7,821 nt of DNA from UBA8950 sp034411635 (GTDB lineage Bacteria; Chloroflexota; Anaerolineae; Anaerolineales; Villigracilaceae), in the NCBI GenBank assembly GCA_034411635.1, contig DAOUML010000329.1, positions 1-7,821 on the forward strand, written 5' to 3'. Positions 1 through 4,942 of this stretch are shown here, piece after piece (the first letter of the stretch is position 1; each line of letters starts with the position of its first letter). A program made the translations under genes and the position numbers. The notes below the pieces were generated by a model. The model did not search any database. It was given only the letters and a program-made list of their open reading frames with translations, and had not been told where the DNA came from.

Positions 1-53
1 AATTACAAAAAATTTGCCGTTTTTGGTAAGAAACCTGTATTTTCGCTCCAGTC

Positions 54-86
54 CCCTCGCCCTTTGGGAGAGGGTTAGGGTGAGGG
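54..86. repeat. Tripartite G-rich inverted repeat with G-quadruplex pattern
   Basis: Three 9-base blocks are separated by 3-base spacers: CCCTCGCCC (54-62), GGGAGAGGG (66-74) and GGGTGAGGG (78-86). The C-rich block can pair with either G-rich block, through one G.A mismatch with the first or one G.U wobble with the second, so two mutually exclusive hairpins are possible. The plus strand at 66-86 also fits the canonical G-quadruplex pattern of four GGG tracts with 3-base loops. Similar 'GGGAGAGGGTTAGGGTGAGGG' strings are, from memory, dispersed in many bacterial genomes, so this may be one copy of a REP-like family. It ends 23 bases before the -35 box of the following promoter. Whether it acts as terminator, insulator or regulator is inference. 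Confidence 0.6.
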
Positions 87-109
87 TAGGCAGTTACGAT
101 TTTTCCCTC

Positions 110-139
110 TTGACAGATATAGAAAATTCGTTCTATAAT
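110..139 (+). promoter_or_regulatory. Consensus sigma-70 promoter of the membrane protein/SLT unit
   Basis: A perfect TTGACA (110-115) and a perfect TATAAT (134-139) are separated by 18 bases, on the plus strand and upstream of the gene starting at 190. The predicted transcript starts near 146, giving a leader of about 44 bases that ends in a strong ribosome binding site. Both hexamers match consensus exactly, which suggests strong, largely constitutive expression. No clear operator overlaps it. Confidence 0.85.
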
Positions 140-189
140 ACTGTTAATTAGAACATGTTTTCTGTTTTTTCTTGGACAGGAGGTCCACA

Positions 190-1029
190 ATGAACAATTC
201 TTTGAGTACACGCTCTATCAATGCCGGGTTGGGCCGGGCCTGGAATGGGTTTATCGGCCAGCGCGGTAAGACATTTGGCCTGATGATTTTTGGGGCGCTG
301 ATGGCTTTTGAGATTTTCAACTTCAGCACCACTGAATTTGCCCTGCACGATGCCCTGGGTGATCTTTCTTTTGCCGGTATTAAGTGGGCTACGATGCTGG
401 CAATTGCTTTTTGCGCGATTGATTTTGCCGGGGTGGCGCGCTTGTTTACGCCCGAAGACGGGGTTGGCGAACCTGCCGAAGCCTGGTATTTGTTTGCGGC
501 CTGGTTGTTGGCTGCCACGATGAACGCCGCGCTGACGTGGTGGGGTGTTTCGGTGGCAATTAATAGCCATGTCAGCCAGGGGGCTGCGGTGGTTGGCGGT
601 GAAACGGTTAATACGGTTGTTCCGGCTTTTGTGGCGATTATGGTCTGGATTATTCGCGTGTTGATTATTGGGACGTTTTCAATTGCGGGTGATCGTCTGT
701 TTTCGATGGCTGATTTGCATTCGCGCCGCGCGAGCAATGCGCAGTCTAATCCGCGTGTTACCAATCCGGGATACCGGCCTACGACCAATAGTGTAATTAC
801 TCCGCGTCCGCTGACGAATAATACCGGCGTTGGCCGCCCGGCGATTACTGCTGCGGCCAATTTGCGGGCTGCCGCCCCGGCCCGGCCTGTTGCGCCTCCT
901 GCTCATGTTAGCAATGTTCGGCCTGCGCCGCGCCCTGAACCTGCGCCTGGGCCTTCTTTTCAGCCGCGCTCCGAGCCAACCTATCATAATCTGGCTGGCA
1001 ATGTGCCGGATACTTACGATGATCGCTAA
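190..1029 (+). CDS. Hypothetical four-helix membrane protein with low-complexity C-terminal tail
   Basis: I do not recognise this 279-residue protein. It begins at ATG 190, preceded by AGGAGGT (178-184) at 5-base spacing; an in-frame TTG at 172 lies upstream of that site and is not the start. Four hydrophobic helices are visible at about residues 26-47, 63-86, 97-124 and 139-167. Positive residues before helix 1 and after helix 4 predict both ends in the cytoplasm. From about residue 175 to the end the chain is hydrophilic and rich in Pro, Ala, Arg and Asn, with PAPRPEPAPGP-like stretches, so it is probably disordered or a docking tail. The lytic transglycosylase gene follows closely, which suggests co-transcription and a shared envelope role. 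A membrane scaffold for a wall-remodelling enzyme or a secretion/conjugation-type component are possibilities only. Confidence 0.85.
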   Translation: MNNSLSTRSINAGLGRAWNGFIGQRGKTFGLMIFGALMAFEIFNFSTTEFALHDALGDLSFAGIKWATMLAIAFCAIDFAGVARLFTPEDGVGEPAEAWYLFAAWLLAATMNAALTWWGVSVAINSHVSQGAAVVGGETVNTVVPAFVAIMVWIIRVLIIGTFSIAGDRLFSMADLHSRRASNAQSNPRVTNPGYRPTTNSVITPRPLTNNTGVGRPAITAAANLRAAAPARPVAPPAHVSNVRPAPRPEPAPGPSFQPRSEPTYHNLAGNVPDTYDDR

Positions 1030-1078
1030 GTAGCGCGGTTGTGTGTTCACTGAGCGGACCTCCAATTATAATTTGCGC

Positions 1079-1780
1079 ATGAACCCTTCACGCTCTGTCC
1101 AGAATCAACCGATGAACAGACAGGCAGCCCAAAATTCTGGCGGCTGCCTGCCTGTTTTTTTGCTTCCGCCGCTTTCTGCGTTGTGCATTGGGCTTTTGTT
1201 TGCTTTTTTTGTGATTGATTTGCCTGCTGTTTCAGAGCAGCCTGGGGCATATTCTGCTTCGCTTGCGCAAGAGGGGCAGGCTGGTATTGCGCCCCTGTTT
1301 ACGCCCGAAGTTCAGTTTTGGGCCGCCGATATCGTCCGCTGGGCCGGGCAGCACGGACTCGACCCCAATCTGGTGGCAACGGTGATGCAGATTGAATCTT
1401 GCGGGCATCCCGAAATTCGCTCTCATGCGGGGGCAACGGGGTTGTTTCAGGTGATGCCTTTTCATTTTGAGCCCGGTGAAAATATGTCGCACCCGGATAC
1501 GAATGCGCGGCGCGGGATGAATTATTTGCGCCAATCGCTTGAAAGCGCTGGCGGTGATGCGCGCCTGGCCCTGGCCGGTTATAACGGTGGGATTAGCGTG
1601 ATTGCGCGGGCTGAGTCGCGCTGGCATAATGAGACGGTGCGTTATGCTTATTGGGGCAGCGGCATTTACCTTGATGCGAGGCAGAACCAGTCGCAGAGCG
1701 CGCGCTTGCAAGAGTGGCTGAATGCTGGCGGGGCAAGTTTGTGCGAGAAGGCCCGTCAGCGGTTGGGGATTGGGCGGTAG
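1079..1780 (+). CDS. Membrane-anchored lytic transglycosylase (SLT domain)
   Basis: The predicted product is a 233-residue peptidoglycan-cleaving enzyme of the soluble lytic transglycosylase (lysozyme-like) fold. After a short polar N-terminus, one hydrophobic segment at about residues 24-48 anchors it, leaving the catalytic domain outside the membrane. The SLT domain spans about residues 75-205: the catalytic glutamate is E106 in MQIES, followed by GATGLFQVMP (118-127) and ALAGYNGG (164-171), the family's Glu, GxxGLxQxxP and AYNxG signatures. C108 and C222 could form an external disulfide. The start is uncertain: ATG 1079 is preferred, but GTG 1043, only 13 bases after the upstream stop, is in frame and none of the candidates has a good ribosome binding site, so translation may depend on coupling. 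Related domains occur in MltC/Slt enzymes and VirB1-type proteins of secretion systems; the sequence does not decide which. Confidence 0.9.
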   Translation: MNPSRSVQNQPMNRQAAQNSGGCLPVFLLPPLSALCIGLLFAFFVIDLPAVSEQPGAYSASLAQEGQAGIAPLFTPEVQFWAADIVRWAGQHGLDPNLVATVMQIESCGHPEIRSHAGATGLFQVMPFHFEPGENMSHPDTNARRGMNYLRQSLESAGGDARLALAGYNGGISVIARAESRWHNETVRYAYWGSGIYLDARQNQSQSARLQEWLNAGGASLCEKARQRLGIGR

Positions 1781-1789
1781 GGTTGGCGC

Positions 1790-1809
1790 AGTCCGCCTTG
1801 GCGGGCTTT
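1790..1809 (+). terminator. Short GC-rich hairpin after the SLT gene, possible weak terminator
   Basis: Arms AGTCCGCC (1790-1797) and GGCGGGCT (1800-1807) pair along 8 positions with one G.U wobble. They start 10 bases after the SLT stop codon and are followed only by TTTG. The loop is very tight (TT, effectively four bases if the last pair opens). The position suits transcription termination of the upstream unit, but the U-tract is short, so it may equally be a REP-type palindrome. Confidence 0.4.
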
Positions 1810-1830
1810 GTATGGGTAGCCCGGATGTCT

Positions 1831-1842
1831 GGGCGAAAGCCC
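1831..1842. repeat. Small hairpin with GNRA-type loop
   Basis: GGGC (1831-1834), GAAA loop, GCCC (1839-1842), extended by a T-A pair on the outside. It is one of several short palindromes in the gene-free stretch 1781-2134 and resembles REP-like debris. No function is assigned. Confidence 0.35.
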
Positions 1843-1927
1843 ATCGAAAGCGGCAAATACCAAGGCGATTGCATCTAATTTTTATGGCTGTTTTTGCCCA
1901 AAAACGCCAAATTTTGCCGGTGTCGGC

Positions 1928-2046
1928 GCGGCTAAAGCCGCTACTCATGGCATGAAAGTCATCTCGACAAGCTCGACGCACCGCCTACGGACTGGTACTT
2001 TTAGCCCCGAAGGGGCTTCCATGTAATGAGCCAGGGCTTTAGCCCG
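1928..2046. repeat. REPIN-like inverted pair of about 31-base palindromic repeats
   Basis: The first element (1928-1958) begins with a perfect hairpin, GCGGCT-AA-AGCCGC (1928-1941). The second (2016-2046) ends with GGGCT-TT-AGCCC (2034-2045). The reverse complement of the second aligns with the first at 22 of 31 positions, sharing GGCTAAAGCC, then CTCAT, CATG and AAG at the same offsets, so these are diverged inverted copies of one unit. Between them lies a further perfect hairpin, AGCCCC-GAA-GGGGCT (2003-2017), and a short direct repeat of CTCGAC. Together these elements fill most of the 354-base gap between the SLT gene and nrfA; no credible gene is seen there. Two facing REP elements form the architecture called REPIN or BIME in other bacteria; mobility by a RAYT-type transposase is inference. 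Confidence 0.6.
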
Positions 2047-2081
2047 TTGGCGAACATCCATGATTTTCTGTGTATTGGGTG

Positions 2082-2117
2082 AAATAAAAAACAGCCCCCG
2101 CTTCTTCGGAGGCTGTT
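2082..2117 (-). terminator. Intrinsic terminator downstream of nrfA
   Basis: Read on the minus strand, an 11-base-pair stem (AACAGCCTCCG with CGGGGGCTGTT, one U.G wobble) closes a 6-base AAGAAG loop. The T-rich tract TTTTATTTC follows. It lies 17 bases after the nrfA stop codon, so it most likely ends the nrfHA transcript. It also separates the minus-strand locus from the repeats and the plus-strand genes to its left. Confidence 0.88.
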
Positions 2118-2134
2118 GCGATTCTTGTCGTCGC

Positions 2135-3475
2135 TTATGGTAACGCGCCGGCTTCTTGCATTTGGTAGTAGGTATCGATTTCGAGCAGGCTGGGGTCGTT
2201 GGCGGCCTGGGCGGCCAGCATTTGGGCCTGGCGTGAAAGGTCGATTACTTCAGATAGCAGTTTCAGACCATATTCCGGGTTGTGGAAGCCCATCGAATTT
2301 TCAGCCATGGCGGCGTAATCCCAGTAGAAGGTGGCCTGACGGTGCAACGCGCGGGCCTGGTTCAGTAGTTCGGGATCGCTGTTGGGGTTGGCGACTGCGG
2401 CTTTCAGGGCATTGACGGCGTCTACCAGGGCATCTTCGCTGGCGATTTTGGTGGTGCTGAATTGCTCCTGGATGGTGCCAACGCGCCCGACAACATATTC
2501 TACGTCGCTGTGGCACTGTCCGCAGGCGCGTTCGGGTTGCAGCAATGGGCTGCGGATGTTGTGATCGGAGAATTTGGCGGCTCCATCGCGCATGTAGGGC
2601 ATGTGGCAGTCGGCGCAGGCGACGCCAGCGTTATAGTGGGTGGAACCGGCGGTGTAGAACTCGTATTCCGGGTGCTGGGCTTTCAGCATTGGGGTTTCGG
2701 TATCGGGGTAAGCCCAGTCTTTGAATTCGATTTCGTTGAAGTAGTCGTGCATTTCTTCGGCTTTTGTGCCGTTATCCCAGGGCAAGGTAAGGGCGCGGGA
2801 GCCGGGCGCGAAGTAGTATTCAACGTGACAGTTGGCGCAAACTACGGTGCGCATTTCCTGACGGCTTAGGGTGCGCCAGTCTTTGCCGATTGCTTTGAGG
2901 CCTTCATCGAGGGCGGGGTTGGTCACAATCAGGCGCATGGTTTCGGCTTCATGGCAGTTGGCGCAGCCAATGCTGTGATTGATTTCATCTTTGAATGCTG
3001 AGAAGGGCATTTCGCCAATTTCTTCCAGGCTGTATTCGGCCCAAAGACGCGGCATGTCGGAACTTTTGCACGAGTAGCAGGTGGCGGTTGCTTTGTCGTG
3101 GTCGGGCAGGCGGCGGGTGGCTCTTACTTCTTCGAGGGCGTATTCATGTCCACGATCTTCGTCATAGTGGACGCTAAAGGCCATGCCCGCGTACAGGATT
3201 TTCAGGCGCGGGTTGACTTCGAGGTGATCCCACCCTGAACCGGCGTAAGCGGTGCGGGTTTTGTAGTTCTGGCTGGTTTGCAACATGGTGGTGTATTGGT
3301 TGGGGAAGTTGCGTCCCCATTTTTCAGAATCGGGCTCCATGTCTTTGACGGGGTACATCTGCTGAATGGCGCGCGATTCGACAGGCCGGTTTTGCATGAA
3401 AACCAGGGTGCCAATCAGCGCGGCGGCCAGCAGCACAATCACGCCAACCAGAGAGAGCAGGGCATATTTGTTCAT
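2135..3475 (-). CDS. nrfA: Cytochrome c nitrite reductase, pentaheme catalytic subunit NrfA
   Basis: Ammonia-forming nitrite reductase: it reduces nitrite to ammonium with six electrons outside the cytoplasmic membrane, taking electrons from NrfH. The product has 446 residues, normal for the family. ATG 3475 is chosen because AGGAG (3483-3487) sits 7 bases upstream; the in-frame ATG at 3481 is only one base from that site. A hydrophobic N-terminus (about residues 5-28) serves as signal peptide or anchor. Five heme sites are visible: CYSCK (133-137, the diagnostic lysine-ligated active-site heme), CANCH (171-175), CANCH (213-217), CADCH (287-291) and CGQCH (318-322). By comparison with characterised enzymes, R108 in RGH, Y220 and H268 are the active-site residues, and E219, K265 and Q267 the calcium ligands. 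It follows nrfH by 17 bases and is followed by a strong terminator. Confidence 0.97.
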   Translation of the reverse strand: MNKYALLSLVGVIVLLAAALIGTLVFMQNRPVESRAIQQMYPVKDMEPDSEKWGRNFPNQYTTMLQTSQNYKTRTAYAGSGWDHLEVNPRLKILYAGMAFSVHYDEDRGHEYALEEVRATRRLPDHDKATATCYSCKSSDMPRLWAEYSLEEIGEMPFSAFKDEINHSIGCANCHEAETMRLIVTNPALDEGLKAIGKDWRTLSRQEMRTVVCANCHVEYYFAPGSRALTLPWDNGTKAEEMHDYFNEIEFKDWAYPDTETPMLKAQHPEYEFYTAGSTHYNAGVACADCHMPYMRDGAAKFSDHNIRSPLLQPERACGQCHSDVEYVVGRVGTIQEQFSTTKIASEDALVDAVNALKAAVANPNSDPELLNQARALHRQATFYWDYAAMAENSMGFHNPEYGLKLLSEVIDLSRQAQMLAAQAANDPSLLEIDTYYQMQEAGALP

Positions 3476-3492
3476 AAACATTCTCCTAAAAG

Positions 3493-3981
3493 TTATTTGG
3501 ATGGGTACAAATCAGAGTCTTGTAACGGTGAGATGCTGATTCCGCGTGGGCCGTGGGCAGCGTTGCGGTGGCATTCCCAGCAGAAGCGGTCATTATCCAT
3601 TGGGCCCATCACAACCGCATCGACGCTCTTTTCGTGGCAGCGCACGCAGTTGGCCTGGACAATTTCTTTCGATTCTGGTTTGGCGCGAATGGCATCGGGG
3701 ATTTGGCCGGTGCTGAACATGTAAGCATCGTGCATACCGGTTTGGCCTTTTACCACCCAGTAATTGATGATGTTATCGTGCGGCAGGTGACAATCGGCGC
3801 ATTTTGCTTTGTCTCCATGCCGGGCATGGAACCAGTTTTCATAGGCGGCATCCATAACGTGGCAGTTGGCGCAGGTTTCTGGCGCGCTGCCCATCATTTC
3901 CACCGCGCCGCTAACGTAGGTAAACGTTCCGAGTGACATGATTGCGGCGACTGCTGCGATGGCAAATAGTAATTTTTGCAT
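3493..3981 (-). CDS. nrfH: Tetraheme membrane cytochrome c, quinol dehydrogenase NrfH
   Basis: Membrane anchor and electron donor to NrfA: it oxidises menaquinol and passes electrons to the pentaheme enzyme. The 162-residue product belongs to the NapC/NirT/NrfH family and has one N-terminal hydrophobic helix (about residues 4-25). Four heme motifs follow: CANCH (37-41), CADCH (61-65), CVRCH (112-116) and CWECH (134-138). M43, two residues after the first heme motif, matches the CxxCHxM arrangement in which methionine ligates the quinol-site heme of NrfH. ATG 3981 is preceded by AGGTGA (3985-3990). The nrfH-nrfA order is that of NrfHA complexes (as in Desulfovibrio and Wolinella) rather than the NrfABCD type of E. 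coli; no nrfBCD genes are in the window. The histidine kinase/response regulator pair lies upstream on the same strand. Confidence 0.95.
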   Translation of the reverse strand: MQKLLFAIAAVAAIMSLGTFTYVSGAVEMMGSAPETCANCHVMDAAYENWFHARHGDKAKCADCHLPHDNIINYWVVKGQTGMHDAYMFSTGQIPDAIRAKPESKEIVQANCVRCHEKSVDAVVMGPMDNDRFCWECHRNAAHGPRGISISPLQDSDLYPSK

Positions 3982-4089
3982 TGTTCACCTTTATCCTTCT
4001 CTGTAATGCCTGTGTTTATCATTTGTGCGTTTCATGCGCTGATAAAAAGTGTCATTTATGATTGCGATGGGTATAGTTAATCTGCTTTT

Positions 4090-4095
4090 AATATA
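4090..4095 (-). promoter_or_regulatory. Candidate -10 element of the nrfHA promoter
   Basis: The minus strand reads TATATT here. No recognisable -35 hexamer lies 16-18 bases upstream, as expected for an activator-dependent promoter. If the start is 7 bases after the hexamer (near 4083), the palindrome at 4118-4131 is centred at -41.5, and the nrfH leader is about 100 bases. A competing TATAAA on the same strand at 4169-4174 would put the palindrome downstream of the start. Confidence 0.5.
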
Positions 4096-4116
4096 CACGG
4101 TTCGTTTTGTATTTGT

Positions 4117-4132
4117 TGTGACCAAAGTCACG
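4117..4132 (-). promoter_or_regulatory. CRP/FNR-family-type operator upstream of nrfH
   Basis: A perfect inverted repeat, GTGAC-CAAA-GTCAC (4118-4131). On the plus strand it also reads TGTGA-N6-TCACG, one base from the classical CRP-type site TGTGA-N6-TCACA, and it resembles sites described for HcpR-like regulators of nitrogen-oxide stress. It lies 137 bases before the nrfH start codon, within the 257-base gap after the response regulator. The core recurs before the kinase gene at 6974-6986. The identity of the binding protein is inferred; a site for the neighbouring NarL-type regulator cannot be excluded, although NarL heptamers look different. Confidence 0.6.
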
Positions 4133-4238
4133 AAGTTTGGTTTAGGCTGAAGAGGTGCTGATACCTACTTTATACAAGATTTGGAGTGCTTTGACATCGT
4201 CCGATTGGACTAATTATGAGATTTTGATTAATCTTGTT

Positions 4239-4940
4239 TCATTTTTGCCTTGTAAGCCATAGAGCCGCCTGAACGCGATTGCTGGTGTGTAGTTTGTCCA
4301 TGATGGCTCTTAGATGCGCGCGCACGGTATTTTCAGAGATAACCAGGCGGGCGGCGATTTCTTTGTTGGCGAGGCCCTCGGCAACCAGTTGCAGCACGTC
4401 GATTTCGCGTTCGGTCAGAGTGTCTGATGCGGTTGGGTTGATTGTTTTTTCAGAGACCGGGCGGGCAGGGTTGGGTTGTTTTTCCGTTGCAGATTTGGCG
4501 AGATTGGCGAATTCTGCCAAGAGACGCGGGGCCATTTCGGTGGGGATGATGACCCCGCCCGCCGCTACGCGTTGCAAGGCGGCGCGCATTTCACGCCCGT
4601 TGATAACGGTTTTGATCATGTATCCTTGCGCGCCGGCTTTGATGGCTTCAAACAGGTCTGCTTCTCGCTCAGAGACGGTTAGCATGATGATTTTGATGGC
4701 CGGAAACGCTTGAAGGATTTGGCGGGTGGCTTCAAGACCGCCCATGCCAGGCATCTGGATGTCCATCAAGACAATATCCGGGGCTGCGGCGCGGCAAAGA
4801 TGCAGGCCTTCTTCGCCATTGCTGGCTTCGCCAATGACTTCAAAGTGATTTTCTTGGTTGAGTAAGGCCACAATTCCGCTGCGAAACAGGGGGCTGTCAT
4901 CGACCAGCAAAACCCGAATGATTTTTTCTTCTTGGCTCAT
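4239..4940 (-). CDS. NarL/LuxR-type response regulator
   Basis: DNA-binding output protein of the adjacent kinase; 233 residues, slightly longer than a typical NarL-type regulator. The receiver domain (about residues 7-125) has the acidic pair D14/D15, phospho-acceptor D60 in LMDIQMPG, T88 and K110. A polar linker (about 148-172, rich in Pro, Ser and Lys) leads to a LuxR-type helix-turn-helix (about 174-231) with the LTEREIDVLQLVAEG and NKEIA signatures. Its ATG (4940) lies two bases after the kinase stop codon and its site GGAG (4947-4950) is inside the kinase gene, so the two are translationally coupled. No strong terminator separates it from nrfH, so some read-through into nrfHA is possible. 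Control of nrfHA, and perhaps of its own operon, is inferred from position. Confidence 0.93.
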   Translation of the reverse strand: MSQEEKIIRVLLVDDSPLFRSGIVALLNQENHFEVIGEASNGEEGLHLCRAAAPDIVLMDIQMPGMGGLEATRQILQAFPAIKIIMLTVSEREADLFEAIKAGAQGYMIKTVINGREMRAALQRVAAGGVIIPTEMAPRLLAEFANLAKSATEKQPNPARPVSEKTINPTASDTLTEREIDVLQLVAEGLANKEIAARLVISENTVRAHLRAIMDKLHTSNRVQAALWLTRQK

Positions 4941-4942
4941 GA

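Noticed and set aside
446..1312. Shared string TGTTTACGCCCGAAG in the two left-hand genes as a repeat
   Set aside because: It encodes LFTPE in both proteins, is only about 15 bases long and shows no flanking similarity, so it is most likely coincidence.
1232..1981. Minus-strand open frame of about 249 codons over the SLT gene and the repeat region
   Set aside because: It overlaps the SLT catalytic domain on the other strand and continues into palindromic repeats. The translated sequence is basic and low in complexity.
4067..4073. NarL-type heptamer TACCCAT (minus strand) in the nrfH leader
   Set aside because: It matches TACYYMT, but the degenerate 7-base pattern is expected about once in a few such regions by chance. 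It lacks the paired second heptamer, and it lies downstream of the predicted transcription start.
4191..4219. TTGACA on the plus strand, downstream of the response regulator, as a possible antisense promoter
   Set aside because: The -35 is perfect, but the sequence 17 bases later (TTATGA) is a poor -10, and the only thing it would drive is antisense RNA to the response regulator.
4221..4235. AT-rich inverted repeat (AGATT/AATCT) just after the response regulator stop as a terminator
   Set aside because: The stem is five A/T-dominated pairs and no T-tract follows in the direction of transcription, so termination here is not convincing.
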